This document shows positions 8,486 through 16,456 of a stretch of DNA of 64,000 nucleotides, piece by piece (within the stretch, counting starts at the first letter, position 1; each line of letters starts with the position of its first letter). The position numbers and the translations under genes are program-made. This DNA is from an uncultured Bermanella sp. Its GTDB lineage: Bacteria; Pseudomonadota; Gammaproteobacteria; Pseudomonadales; Oceanobacteraceae. The stretch spans positions 20,016 through 84,015 of the forward strand of contig CAJXRF010000011.1 in NCBI GenBank assembly GCA_913058575.1. The letters run 5' to 3'. The notes under the pieces are model-generated. The model was not told the origin of the DNA. It saw only the letters and a program-made list of their open reading frames with translations, and did no database searches.

Positions 8486-8896
8486 CTAGTCTTCGTACAT
8501 ACTCTGTATCAACTTAATACCTGGGTTTAAAACCTCCCGCCACACGGTATCTAGTTCGTCATTAAACTCTGGGTCAAATGCGTTTAGGGTTTCCACTAAA
8601 GCGTCTAGCCACTGGCCATATAAACTGGGGTGGATGTTCATCTGCTTTTTACTGTGGCTCTCACCCAGAGCGCGTATTTTAGTGTCCGACATGCCCCGGG
8701 CATGCATCACCAGCCACATGACACCGCCACGCAATAAGCCCCTTTGTGCTGACATATCGGTATCCACAAACATGGAGCGGATTTCATCGGATTTACCCAT
8801 GAAATTGCTGTAAAAAACTTCGAAAAATCTTGGATCGTTACAGGCGCGGCCGTAACTTTGAAATACCCACTCGGCGGGATCAAGGTGACTACTCAT
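8486..8896 (-). CDS. Single-domain bacterial globin
   Basis: This 136-residue, all-helical protein fits the globin fold. The E-F region reads LLRGGVMWLVMHARG followed by IRALGESHSKKQMNIHPSLY, where H81 is in the expected proximal heme-ligand (F8) position, and the H helix reads TVWREVLNPGIKLI. It has the length of a single-domain oxygen or NO-binding globin and no fused reductase or sensor output domain. It probably binds heme in the cytoplasm; whether it detoxifies NO, carries oxygen or senses gas cannot be told. Its own terminator follows, so it is probably transcribed alone. Confidence 0.78.
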   Translation of the reverse strand: MSSHLDPAEWVFQSYGRACNDPRFFEVFYSNFMGKSDEIRSMFVDTDMSAQRGLLRGGVMWLVMHARGMSDTKIRALGESHSKKQMNIHPSLYGQWLDALVETLNAFDPEFNDELDTVWREVLNPGIKLIQSMYED

Positions 8897-9082
8897 GATA
8901 TGACTACATTACAGTGTTCAAAAAGGCCGCGAACTTTACGGGGTTGAATCATTGATTGCAATCCTTAATCGTGACTACTTTCACAAAGCCTTTAAAGAGG
9001 TGTTTACACTTCAATTCTCAAGCCATTATCTGGGTAACCATTAGCCAGATAATGGCTGCCCATTGCTTTTATCTTTTAAGAA

Positions 9083-9116
9083 ACTAAAATGTTAGTACAT
9101 ACCCTTTAGTTACCAT
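9083..9116 (+). promoter_or_regulatory. HxlR-type operator, site 1 (hxlR promoter)
   Basis: The 34-bp block beginning ACTAAAAT, with AGTAC in its centre and CTTTAGT towards its end, lies just before the HxlR start codon. It matches sites 2 and 3 without gaps (28 of 34 positions identical to site 2). Its position next to the start suggests autoregulation. Confidence 0.75.
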
Positions 9117-9122
9117 AAGGCC

Positions 9123-9518
9123 ATGCGCATGTATCAATTACCCAGCGATATATCCAAAGCTACCCCCAACGTTTTCAACGCCACTTGCCCTGCCCGGTAT
9201 TTACTGAGTACCTTAACCGGTAAATGGAACCTATTGGTCGTGGACGCCCTTTCCGCGGGTCGCTGGCGAAATGGTGAACTGTTGCGAAAAATAGACGGTA
9301 TTTCACAAAAAATGTTAACTCAAACTTTACGGGGCCTAGAAGATTTAAATTTAGTCAAGCGCATGGACATGGGCACAGTGCCTCCTCATGTGGAATATGA
9401 GCTAACCGAAATAGGCAAAGAGTTAAGGAAAAAAATATGTTCGTTTGATCGCTGGGTAGAAAAGAATATGCTTGAGCTCATTGAAAACAGTGAAGATGTG
9501 AATATTGAATACATTTAA
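9123..9518 (+). CDS. HxlR family transcriptional regulator, probably redox-sensing
   Basis: This 131-residue protein is a winged-helix HxlR regulator: LTGKWNLLVVDALSAG, RWRNGELLRKIDGISQKMLT, then LRGLEDLNLVKR and a wing ending HVEYELTEIGKEL. Cys22 (NATCPARY) lies in the position of the conserved redox-active Cys in YodB/HypR/QorR-type members, and Cys106 is a second candidate. HxlR proteins of this group respond to quinones, aldehydes or disulfide stress. Three copies of a 34-bp site occur before this gene, the peroxiredoxin gene and the MBL-ABM pair, which defines a likely local regulon. A second ATG at 9129 has better ribosome-site spacing (AAGG, eight bases) and could be the true start. 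Confidence 0.9.
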   Translation: MRMYQLPSDISKATPNVFNATCPARYLLSTLTGKWNLLVVDALSAGRWRNGELLRKIDGISQKMLTQTLRGLEDLNLVKRMDMGTVPPHVEYELTEIGKELRKKICSFDRWVEKNMLELIENSEDVNIEYI

Positions 9519-9556
9519 GCTTCTCGATTCCCTTTTCTAGACACCCTGTTCTAAAT

Positions 9557-9588
9557 AAGAGCCCATCAATATTAACAGGGCTTTTTAT
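9557..9588 (+). terminator. Terminator after hxlR
   Basis: AAGAGCCC and GGGCTTTTT pair with one G-T across a 13-base loop and continue into Ts, 40 bases after the HxlR stop codon. Confidence 0.65.
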
Positions 9589-9600
9589 TAACCCACAAAA

Positions 9601-9637
9601 AATCGGCTGGGGTATTCATGAAATACACCAGCCGATT
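9601..9637 (-). terminator. Long hairpin terminator after the peroxiredoxin gene
   Basis: AATCGGCTGG...CCAGCCGATT forms a stem of about 16 pairs with one mismatch. On the minus strand it runs into GATTTTTTG, giving a U-tail. It lies 43 bases beyond the peroxiredoxin stop codon. Confidence 0.85.
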
Positions 9638-9679
9638 CAATACATGGTTTATAACGAGTGGCCCAGCTAAGCCTAGCTC

Positions 9680-10324
9680 TTATAAACTTTTTAAAACGTC
9701 TAAAATGGCAGAAGGTTCAGAACGTTTTGTGTAATCGCCATCAGCAAATAGGTAAACGATTTCACGGTTTGGCTTAACAATGATGGTAGTAGGAATAGGC
9801 AACTCAAATTTTGATTCGCCATTGTGTTTTTCAACATCAATATCAAATTTCAGATAAATTTCCTGAAGTACTTTAGGCAGTGTAAACACCAAACCTAGCT
9901 CTTTGGCATAGTGGCTGCCTTCATCTGAGTAAACACCAAATGTCACGCCATTTTTTTCTTTGGTTTCTTTCACATTAGCCACTGACTCAGGTGTCATGGC
10001 GATAATGTTTGCACCCAGTGCTTGAATCTCGCTGGATACTTCTTCAAGACCTTTTAATTCTAAAACACAGTAAGGGCACCAGCCACCACGGTAAAAACTA
10101 ATCACCAATGGCTTACCATCGATCAGCTGATCAATATTCACCAATTCATTATTAACGTCTTTTAAGTTTCCGCTAGGGAGCTTTTCACCCACTTTAATGG
10201 CATCTGCCACGATATCAGAGGCAATCAGTTTTTCAGTTTCTTGGTTCATGATAGCCAATGCATCATCAGGCACATTAGCAGTAAATTCTTTTTTTAATGT
10301 GTCTAGTCGACTTTGTAAGCCCAT
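9680..10324 (-). CDS. AhpC/TSA-type peroxiredoxin-like protein with CxxC
   Basis: This 214-residue cytoplasmic protein has the thioredoxin-like AhpC/TSA fold: VGEKLPSGNLKDVNNE, then VISFYRGGWCPYCVLELKGL, then IIAMTPES and FGVYSDEGSHYAKELGLVF. The catalytic pair is C83-P-Y-C86, a CxxC arrangement typical of the thioredoxin-like peroxiredoxins rather than classical 2-Cys AhpC. It probably reduces peroxides or repairs thiols. The start has AAGGGG upstream. An HxlR-type 34-bp site lies about 70 bases before the start codon, so expression probably depends on the HxlR protein encoded divergently across the terminator region. Confidence 0.88.
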   Translation of the reverse strand: MGLQSRLDTLKKEFTANVPDDALAIMNQETEKLIASDIVADAIKVGEKLPSGNLKDVNNELVNIDQLIDGKPLVISFYRGGWCPYCVLELKGLEEVSSEIQALGANIIAMTPESVANVKETKEKNGVTFGVYSDEGSHYAKELGLVFTLPKVLQEIYLKFDIDVEKHNGESKFELPIPTTIIVKPNREIVYLFADGDYTKRSEPSAILDVLKSL

Positions 10325-10392
10325 AATATGACCCCTTGAAAATTAAGTTAATGGTATGCGTTCAACACAAGATTAATTGTATTTTCAAAGGT

Positions 10393-10426
10393 ACTAAAAT
10401 AATAGTACGCACCTTTTAGTAACCAT
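10393..10426. promoter_or_regulatory. HxlR-type operator, site 2 (peroxiredoxin promoter)
   Basis: This 34-bp block contains the inverted arms ACTAAAA and TTTTAGT, 14 bases apart, with central AGTAC. It agrees with site 3 at 29 of 34 positions and with site 1 at 28. It sits 69 bases before the peroxiredoxin start codon. Confidence 0.78.
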
Positions 10427-10636
10427 TAAAGAAAACTGAAACAATGAATTCCATAGTCTAGATAGGGAAACCCCTATTTAACTTTGTCATTCATTATCAC
10501 AACGCAGCAACGCCTATGCTCTGGGTACGGCCTAAATTAACAGTTAAAAAGTGACGGGGTGCAAGATTGGGAGATTTTAATAACCTTTGCAATTAAATGC
10601 TGGATGCACAGGCTATTAAATAAATTTGAGCGTTGG

Positions 10637-11347
10637 TTAGATATCGTTACTTAATATTTTTAAAGAAATGTCTCTAATATCACGACATGCAATAATGAGC
10701 TTAGGGGTGAGCTTAGACTTATTCTCACTTTCTAAAAAGAATGCGATTTTTTCAGTTAATACACTGTCAGAATCATGGTTCAAATGGCTATTGTGAAATT
10801 CCTCGTAAAACTCATCTTTAGACTTATGATCTGTGGTATGACGCAACTCTAAAATAACGTCATAACAATCTTTACTAATGGAGTCGAAGGTTTCAATATA
10901 ACTGTTATAAATACTGCCCACCCCAGGCATGGCCTTAATAATGGCCAACTTAATGCCTATGCGCCTAAGTTTTCCGGCATTTGCACAGTAGTTACGTATA
11001 ATATCTTTTAGCAGTTCGTATTCTTCAGAATGATATAAACTATCCTTTGAGGCATTTTTCATACTTAATAGGTTTAATTTTAAATCATTAATGTTGGTAT
11101 TAATGACTTCGGACACTTTCACCGCTTCACTGTCAGAAATAAACTGCACGGCTTCCATTTCAATCTGGTGTTGATAGTTTTTTTTAAAATCATTTCTAAA
11201 AATAAAGGCAGCCGCCACAAGACCTAACGTACTTAATGCCGTAATCGCTGCCCAAATATTAAAATCCACCACTTCCACACCCTGCCCCATGGCAAACCCC
11301 ATCACTAAAAAGCCTACAGCTGTTAAACAAAATTCAATTAGCCCCAT
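10637..11347 (-). CDS. Uncharacterised membrane-anchored protein (236 aa)
   Basis: I do not recognise the family. Two N-terminal hydrophobic segments (LIEFCLTAVGFLVMGFAMG, residues 3-21, and IWAAITALSTLGLVAAAFIF, about 31-50) are followed by a charged, helical cytoplasmic region of about 180 residues (YHSEEYELLKDIIRNYCA, SYIETFDSISKDCYDVI). I choose the ATG at 11347, six bases after AGAGGTG, instead of the GTG two codons upstream. It lies between the peroxiredoxin and ABM genes, both on the same strand, but has no HxlR-type site and is separated by more than 250 bases on each side. No catalytic motif is visible. Confidence 0.65.
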   Translation of the reverse strand: MGLIEFCLTAVGFLVMGFAMGQGVEVVDFNIWAAITALSTLGLVAAAFIFRNDFKKNYQHQIEMEAVQFISDSEAVKVSEVINTNINDLKLNLLSMKNASKDSLYHSEEYELLKDIIRNYCANAGKLRRIGIKLAIIKAMPGVGSIYNSYIETFDSISKDCYDVILELRHTTDHKSKDEFYEEFHNSHLNHDSDSVLTEKIAFFLESENKSKLTPKLIIACRDIRDISLKILSNDI

Positions 11348-11484
11348 GAACACCTCTGGGTTAACAAGACCGTTAAGATCTTATGCCTATTTATAAGATA
11401 AAAAGCCGACTATTTTACCATATAGAATGAGTGTAGGTGGGATTTGGGTGAGTAAAACTCTAAACTTAGTTTTCAGAATAAAGA

Positions 11485-11507
11485 AAACAGCGCTCATGGC
11501 GCTGTTT
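11485..11507. terminator. Hairpin between the ABM gene and the membrane-protein gene
   Basis: AAACAGCGC TCATG GCGCTGTTT is a perfect 9-bp stem about 110 bases beyond the ABM stop codon. Short A- and T-runs flank it, so it could stop transcription on either strand. Confidence 0.6.
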
Positions 11508-11615
11508 ATTGACTTACAATAGCTGTGCCACTAGAAAAAGACTCACTGAAGAGCGTCTGACGGCTCTTTTATAGGCCTAATTATCTCGAATACTGAACAG
11601 CATTTAACCAAGTTA

Positions 11616-11909
11616 TTAAATGGCGAAAGAGTCGAAGTAACGGATACTAGGCTCGTAGGATAACAAGGCTGCAAGGGCTTCCAAGTCGCCCCTTTCAGCT
11701 CGCCAAGCCAAATATTTTTCATAGTGTTCACGGGTAGACCAGGTTTCCAGCAATACCAAGTTCAAAGGGTTATCTTGGTTTGACATAACCGTCACTCCCT
11801 TGCAGCCATTAAAACTACGAGTATCGGGTAATATTTCCTCTAAGGTGTTTTTTAACGCCTCTAAGCAATCTGGCTTTGCGGTCACTTCTAAAATCACACT
11901 TACACTCAT
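11616..11909 (-). CDS. Antibiotic biosynthesis monooxygenase (ABM) domain protein
   Basis: This 97-residue protein has the dimeric ferredoxin-like ABM fold: SVSVILEVTAKPDCLEALKN, then FNGCKGVTVMSNQDNPLNLV, then LETWSTREHYEKYLAWR. Members act as quinol monooxygenases (YgiN type) or heme-degrading or accessory enzymes. It follows the MBL hydrolase gene by 31 bases on the same strand with AAGGA before its ATG, so the two are probably one operon under the HxlR-type site at 12936. In that setting a quinol-monooxygenase-like role in dealing with quinones or electrophiles is a reasonable inference, not shown. Confidence 0.85.
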   Translation of the reverse strand: MSVSVILEVTAKPDCLEALKNTLEEILPDTRSFNGCKGVTVMSNQDNPLNLVLLETWSTREHYEKYLAWRAERGDLEALAALLSYEPSIRYFDSFAI

Positions 11910-11940
11910 GAATTTTTCCTTATAATGTATAAATATTAGG

Positions 11941-12846
11941 TTAAGGTTTTATTTCTAAACCTTGAAAAATAAAGCTGATCCAACTGGCTTCATTAATAAA
12001 ACCCGCCCCCCATGCCTGCCACTTTTTATCAAGGCCAATGGTTTGAATTTTCTCAAGTAATAAACCTTTGTCTTTCATGGTTTTTACTTCAAGAATGGTC
12101 TGCTCTAACATGGTTTGGAATTCAGATAAGCCTTGCTTATTGGTTATGGCACCATGACCTGGAATCACCACCGTTTTCTCATTAATACGTGCATTAATCT
12201 TTTTAATACTGTTTAAAAAACTAATGGCATTTCCACCATTATGTACATCAATAAACGGAAAATGGGGGAAGAACAATAGGTCACCCATGTGCACCAAGTT
12301 AGCCTTTTTAAAAAATATCACGGTATCGCCGTCGGTATGACTATTAGGAAAGTGTTCTAACTGTAATTCGTCGTTATTAAAGTGAACTTTCATTGCATCT
12401 GGGTAGGTTAAGGTGGGCAGTGCATGCTCTGGGTGCGCGCCAGACTCGTATTTAAAAAAGGGAATTTTTGCGGGGTTTTTTAATCGCTCTCGAACAGTGT
12501 CGTGAGCAATAATCGTGGCATTCTTGCCCAGCTTTTCATTGGCTCCGGTATGATCAAAGTGCCAGTGAGTATTTATGATGTATTTCAATTGGGCTTTATG
12601 GCTCGTTTGGTTAAGGGTGCTAGCCAGATTATCTGCCAGATCACTATAGCCATTATCAATAATCAGCAAGCCGTCCTTACCCTCACTAACAATAATATTT
12701 CCTCCCTTACTGCTTAGCATAGAAAGGGATTCACTAATTTGAGTTTTTAAATATACAGGGCTCTGGGCCATATGGTTTTTATGTGCCCAACAAGCATTAA
12801 AAACCAATAATAAAACTGCAAGCAACAAGCTGTGAGATAACGTCAC
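11941..12846 (-). CDS. Exported metallo-beta-lactamase-fold hydrolase, GTG start
   Basis: This hydrolase of about 301 residues carries INTHWHFDHTGANEKLG (HxHxDH metal motif) and later FPNSHTDGDTVIFF and VVIPGHGAITN, the usual MBL metal ligands. The ORF-track start is a TTG without a ribosome site; a GTG at 12846 with AAGAGGA six bases before it gives MTLSHSLLLAVLLLVFNACWA, a convincing signal peptide (NAC could also be a lipobox, but the +2 residue and spacing are unusual). It leads the operon with the ABM gene. The 34-bp HxlR-type site lies 90 bases upstream. The substrate is unknown; lactone, glyoxalase-II-like or quinone-adduct hydrolysis are all possible. Confidence 0.82.
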   Translation of the reverse strand: MTLSHSLLLAVLLLVFNACWAHKNHMAQSPVYLKTQISESLSMLSSKGGNIIVSEGKDGLLIIDNGYSDLADNLASTLNQTSHKAQLKYIINTHWHFDHTGANEKLGKNATIIAHDTVRERLKNPAKIPFFKYESGAHPEHALPTLTYPDAMKVHFNNDELQLEHFPNSHTDGDTVIFFKKANLVHMGDLLFFPHFPFIDVHNGGNAISFLNSIKKINARINEKTVVIPGHGAITNKQGLSEFQTMLEQTILEVKTMKDKGLLLEKIQTIGLDKKWQAWGAGFINEASWISFIFQGLEIKP

Positions 12847-12935
12847 AATGATTCCTCTTAAAATTCTAAATTTTTTGCTATACAAAAAATTAAATACAAA
12901 TTCGTAAATGTATTGTGAATTTTATGGCAAAGAGA

Positions 12936-12969
12936 ACCAAAATATAAGTACACACCTTTTAGTAACTAT
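12936..12969. promoter_or_regulatory. HxlR-type operator, site 3 (MBL-ABM promoter)
   Basis: ACCAAAAT...AGTACAC ACCTTTTAGT AACTAT aligns without gaps to sites 1 and 2 (29 of 34 identical to site 2). It lies 90 bases before the GTG start of the MBL hydrolase gene. Confidence 0.75.
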
Positions 12970-13418
12970 TAAATATTGCATAGACCCACAAGAGCCGAGT
13001 ATTGCCAGCGAACCGAATACCTAAAAGATGTGATTATTGGATAAGATAACCGAGCGTACTGACCGATAGTGAGGGAGTGCTTACAAACAGAAACTAGAGC
13101 CAGTTCACTCTAATGGTTTAAAAGCTGGGATACAGTAGACTCATCACAGACATCATTCATCGCGTCTGTGGCAGCGCCTCATACTTATTATACCGCCTGT
13201 ATAGCCTAAGTATGAGGCGTCCTTTTCTAAGGTAAGCTTAGCAGTCCCTGGTGGTATAGCGGTTATATTAATCTCAACCGCCATGACCGATTTCACCATC
13301 ACCAGTGCATTCAGCTAACCACCTTTTATGTGGCTAAAGCCACGCCACCCACTGAAATTTCTATTATTGAAACCATCACCTCACTTTTGTTCACTATTTG
13401 AATCTTATTTTCATTTTT
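12970..13418. other. Intergenic region with two adjacent hairpins, no protein gene seen
   Basis: No supported ORF lies in this stretch. It contains CACAGAC...GTCTGTG (13145-13170) directly followed by CGCCTCATACTTA...TAAGTATGAGGCG (13175-13219) and then CCTTTTCT. The pair could be a terminator or the 3' part of a small RNA. Further down is a weak GTGGC TAAA GCCAC hairpin. Confidence 0.5.
13175..13225 (+). terminator. 13-bp perfect hairpin followed by a T-rich run
   Basis: CGCCTCATACTTA and TAAGTATGAGGCG pair perfectly, with a 19-base loop that can itself pair partly (TTATAC/GTATA). CCTTTTCT follows. With no gene upstream on the + strand for 3.6 kb, this may end an unannotated transcript. Confidence 0.55.
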
Positions 13419-13448
13419 ATATATACATACGTGATTGTATGTATATAT
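13419..13448 (+). promoter_or_regulatory. AcrR-like palindromic operator before the sterol desaturase operon
   Basis: ATATATACATAC GTGATT GTATGTATATAT is a perfect 12-bp inverted repeat with a 6-base spacer, 35 bases before the start codon. It resembles the known E. coli AcrR box (TACATACA...TGTATGTA) and shares ATACATA/TGTATGTAT with the palindrome before the TetR gene at 15827. Confidence 0.82.
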
Positions 13449-13483
13449 GATAACCCAATCCCATCACAATAAGGGTCAAAATC

Positions 13484-14359
13484 ATGTTGCAAGAGTGGAC
13501 TATATGGCAACCAGTTTTTGAACAACTGCGGTTAATAGCAGGTAGCGCAGTGATACTGGCCATACTGGGCGAACTGTTTTACCAATGGAAAACAGGGAGA
13601 ACCTTGTATACCTGGTGGGACACCAAAGGAAACCTAGCGGTTATTCCTTTTTATATATTGGTGGCCCTTGTATGGGGGCCCGTGGTGTATTGGTGGTATG
13701 ACTTGGCCTTTCAAGCACGCATTATTGATTGGAGCCAGGCTTGGTTTGAATCAAACACAGGTCTATTCTTGTGTTATTGGCTATTGCTGTTCTTATTGGA
13801 GGATTTAACCTTTTACCTGTTTCACCGCTCAAGCCACAAGGTACGGTTATTATGGGCATCCCATGTGGTACATCACTCGTCCAAGCAGTTTAATTTTACC
13901 GTAGCGTGGCGTGAATCATGGCTGCCATTTTTTGTATTTTGGTTTTGGATGCCCCTGCCCTTATTAGGGTTTCACCCTTTATCGGTTTTACTGATGCAAA
14001 TGATTAGCTTGTATTTTCAAGTGTTTATTCATACTCAATCCATTAAAACCTTAGGGCCTTTAGAGTGGATATTTAACACGCCCAGTCATCACCGAGTGCA
14101 CCATGCCTGCAATGAGGCTTACATTGATAAAAATTTCGGTGGCGTATTAATTATTTGGGACCGGTTATTTAGTACCTATCAAAAAGCTGGTAATGATAAA
14201 ATTCGCTTTGGCATTACCCAACCCTTAAACAGTAACCGCCCTTTGGCTATTCAGTTTCATGAGTATCAGTTACTCATTAAAGACATTCTTAAAGCCAATA
14301 CTTTTTCTGAAAAAGTGAAATTAGCCTTTAAAAGACCTGGCTTCAAAGCAGACTCTTAA
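13484..14359 (+). CDS. Sterol desaturase / fatty acid hydroxylase family membrane protein
   Basis: This 291-residue integral membrane protein carries the histidine boxes of the di-iron hydroxylase superfamily: FHRSSHKVRLLWASHVVHHS (HxxxH and HxxHH-type) and PSHHRVHHACNEAYIDKNFG. Hydrophobic segments lie at about residues 45-65, 90-115 and 145-175. Such enzymes hydroxylate or desaturate lipids at the membrane; the particular lipid is unknown. AAGGGT precedes the ATG. It is followed after 42 bases by a DUF1329 gene and then a TetR gene; matching palindromes before this gene and before the TetR gene indicate that the TetR protein represses the operon. Confidence 0.9.
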   Translation: MLQEWTIWQPVFEQLRLIAGSAVILAILGELFYQWKTGRTLYTWWDTKGNLAVIPFYILVALVWGPVVYWWYDLAFQARIIDWSQAWFESNTGLFLCYWLLLFLLEDLTFYLFHRSSHKVRLLWASHVVHHSSKQFNFTVAWRESWLPFFVFWFWMPLPLLGFHPLSVLLMQMISLYFQVFIHTQSIKTLGPLEWIFNTPSHHRVHHACNEAYIDKNFGGVLIIWDRLFSTYQKAGNDKIRFGITQPLNSNRPLAIQFHEYQLLIKDILKANTFSEKVKLAFKRPGFKADS

Positions 14360-14401
14360 AATAAAACAGCTAGAATATTAATTAAAGGACCGTTTGCTAA
14401 A

Positions 14402-15763
14402 ATGCAGGTTAAAAACATGAAAACCCTTACGCTCATCAGTCAACTTTTAACCCTTAGCCTAATAAGCTTTAGCACTTGGGCAAAAGTGCCCGACGCCCAA
14501 GTAGCCAAATTAGGAACCCTACTCACACCTATGGGCGCTGAAATGGCCGGCAATAAAAATGGCAGAATTCCAAAATACAGTGGTGGCTTAAAACAAGATA
14601 TCAATGCCAACCCCATGACAGATGTGTTTGCCCATGAAAAACCTTTATTTGTGATTACCCATGCCAACATGCAGCAGCACCAAGCACACTTAACACCTGG
14701 GCAAATGGCCTTATTTAATAAATACCCAAAAACATACGAGATGCCTATATACAAAACCCACCGAACCGCTTCATACCCACAAAGTATTTACGACAAGGCC
14801 TTAAAGAATGCCAGCCAAACGCAATTAGTAGATGGCGGTAATGGCATGGTTAATTTTGATGAATCAGTCCCCTTTGCCATTCCCCAAAGTGGGTTAGAGG
14901 TTATTTGGAATCATGTGAGTCGCTTTCGTGGCGGTTCGGTTGAACGTAATCTTGCCTTGCTGCCAGTTCAGGCAAACGGACAATATAATGCGGTAAAAGC
15001 TCGTGCTCAATTAACCGCGCCGCAATACCTAATAGAAAAATTTGACGCAAAAAAAGATGACAATATTTTGTTTTATTACACCTCTTCTATTAAGTCCCCT
15101 GCGCGCTTAACCGGTAATGTATTGCTGGTTCATGAGACGATTGATCAAGTGAACCAGCCCCGCAAGGCATGGGCTTATAATGCAGGGCAACGCCGGGTAC
15201 GACGCTCTCCCCAGGTTGCCTATGATGCGCCATCACAGGCAAGCGATGGGCTGCGTACCTCAGATCAAATTGATATTTATAATGGCGCACCTAATAAATA
15301 TCATTGGAAGCTTATGGGTAAAAAAGAAATATATATTCCATATAATGCCTATAAGCTTGCGGATGAAAACCTTAAATACGCCAACATCATTCAACCAGGT
15401 CACATGAACCAAGATGTGAGCCGTTATGAACTTCACCGTGTCTGGCATGTGGAAGCCACCTTAAAAGAAGGTGAGCGTCATATTTACGCTAAGCGCAGTT
15501 ATTATATAGATGAAGACAGTTGGCAGATTGCCAGCGCCGATCACTATGATAACCACAACATACTGTGGCGCGTATCGGAAGGCCATGCCATGCAATTTGT
15601 CAATGCCAATACCCTTTGGTACATCGCGTCTAGCAATTACGATTTATTATCAGGGCGCTATTTATTAGAGTTAAACAACGAAGAAAGAAACCCATTTAAC
15701 TTTGGCAACAAAATGAAACGCAAACAATTTACCGCCGGTGCCCTGCGCCGTTCTGGGCGCTAA
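14402..15763 (+). CDS. DUF1329 outer-membrane-lipoprotein-sorting-like protein
   Basis: This 453-residue protein has an N-terminal signal peptide (LISQLLTLSLISFSTWA) and the DUF1329 pattern: LGTLLTPMGAEMAGNKNGRI, PKYSGGL, HETIDQ, AWAYNAGQRRVRRSPQVAYD, LRTSDQIDIYNGAP and HVEATLKEGERHIYAKRSYY. DUF1329 proteins have a LolA/LolB-like fold and are thought to act in the periplasm on hydrophobic ligands; they often sit beside DUF1302 or lipid-related export genes. Here the partner is a membrane lipid hydroxylase, so handling of a modified lipid between membranes is a plausible inference. A weak AAAGGA lies 12 bases upstream; an internal ATG five codons in is the alternative start. Confidence 0.88.
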   Translation: MQVKNMKTLTLISQLLTLSLISFSTWAKVPDAQVAKLGTLLTPMGAEMAGNKNGRIPKYSGGLKQDINANPMTDVFAHEKPLFVITHANMQQHQAHLTPGQMALFNKYPKTYEMPIYKTHRTASYPQSIYDKALKNASQTQLVDGGNGMVNFDESVPFAIPQSGLEVIWNHVSRFRGGSVERNLALLPVQANGQYNAVKARAQLTAPQYLIEKFDAKKDDNILFYYTSSIKSPARLTGNVLLVHETIDQVNQPRKAWAYNAGQRRVRRSPQVAYDAPSQASDGLRTSDQIDIYNGAPNKYHWKLMGKKEIYIPYNAYKLADENLKYANIIQPGHMNQDVSRYELHRVWHVEATLKEGERHIYAKRSYYIDEDSWQIASADHYDNHNILWRVSEGHAMQFVNANTLWYIASSNYDLLSGRYLLELNNEERNPFNFGNKMKRKQFTAGALRRSGR

Positions 15764-15766
15764 TGC

Positions 15767-15812
15767 TTTTTGCCATTTATACATATGGCTATGTATGTAT
15801 AATTGGCAAAAA
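15767..15812. promoter_or_regulatory. Large palindrome: TetR autoregulatory operator
   Basis: TTTTGCCATTTATACATA...TATGTATAATTGGCAAAA forms an 18-19-bp inverted repeat with one mismatch around GGCTAT. Its centre repeats the ATACATA/TGTATGTAT half-sites of the palindrome at 13419. It lies between the DUF1329 stop and the TetR start, so it can serve as operator and also as a hairpin at the end of the operon. Confidence 0.8.
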
Positions 15813-15826
15813 AATGGATACTTAAT

Positions 15827-16438
15827 ATGGCTAGGCGCACCAAAGAAGACGCAGAGAAAACCAGAAAGACCATATTGGTAGCCGCCTTGGATATTATTTC
15901 AACAAAAGGGCTGGCCAATACCAGCCTAGATCAAATTGCCCATCAGGCAGGGGTGACTCGTGGAGCCATATATTGGCACTTTAAAAATAAAACCGAATTA
16001 TTTTCTGTCATATTAGATGAGTGGTTAAAACCCACTTATGAGTTAAGCCAGAAATGGTTGGAACAAGAAGATCCTAGCCTTAACAATTTAAAAACGTATA
16101 TGGTTAAGTGGTTATCTCAAATAGAAAAGCAACCTGAGCTTACCAAACTGTTTGATATATTGTTTTTTAAAGTAGAACTCATAGGCGACATTAAAACGCT
16201 CATTGACCAAGCCAATGATAAAGCCGACCAAGATGTGCTTGCCCTGACAATGTACCTTGGTACATTAAAATCGCAAAAGGTGTTTCATACTGATACTGAT
16301 ATCACTTTATTAGCAGTCAGTTTATCGTCCTTTTTAATGGGGCTTGCTCAAAATTGGCTAGCAAGACCCAATGCATACTCCTTAGAAAAAAATGCCCAAA
16401 CCCTTGTTGAGCAATTTTTTAAAGGTTATCTGCCCTAA
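15827..16438 (+). CDS. TetR/AcrR family transcriptional regulator
   Basis: This 203-residue protein begins MARRTKEDAEKTRKTILVAA and has a helix-turn-helix LDQIAHQAGVTRGAIYWHF that is very close to AcrR/TtgR/MtrR-type repressors, followed by a helical ligand-binding domain of usual length. I use the ATG at 15827; the ORF-track start at 15803 is a TTG inside the operator. The two matching palindromes (before this gene and before the sterol desaturase gene) indicate that it represses both itself and the operon upstream. AcrR-type members respond to hydrophobic compounds, which fits control of lipid-modifying genes. It is convergent with the PhoPQ-related gene, 18 bases apart. Confidence 0.92.
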   Translation: MARRTKEDAEKTRKTILVAALDIISTKGLANTSLDQIAHQAGVTRGAIYWHFKNKTELFSVILDEWLKPTYELSQKWLEQEDPSLNNLKTYMVKWLSQIEKQPELTKLFDILFFKVELIGDIKTLIDQANDKADQDVLALTMYLGTLKSQKVFHTDTDITLLAVSLSSFLMGLAQNWLARPNAYSLEKNAQTLVEQFFKGYLP

Positions 16439-16456
16439 CTCCCTCCCTTACTCTGG

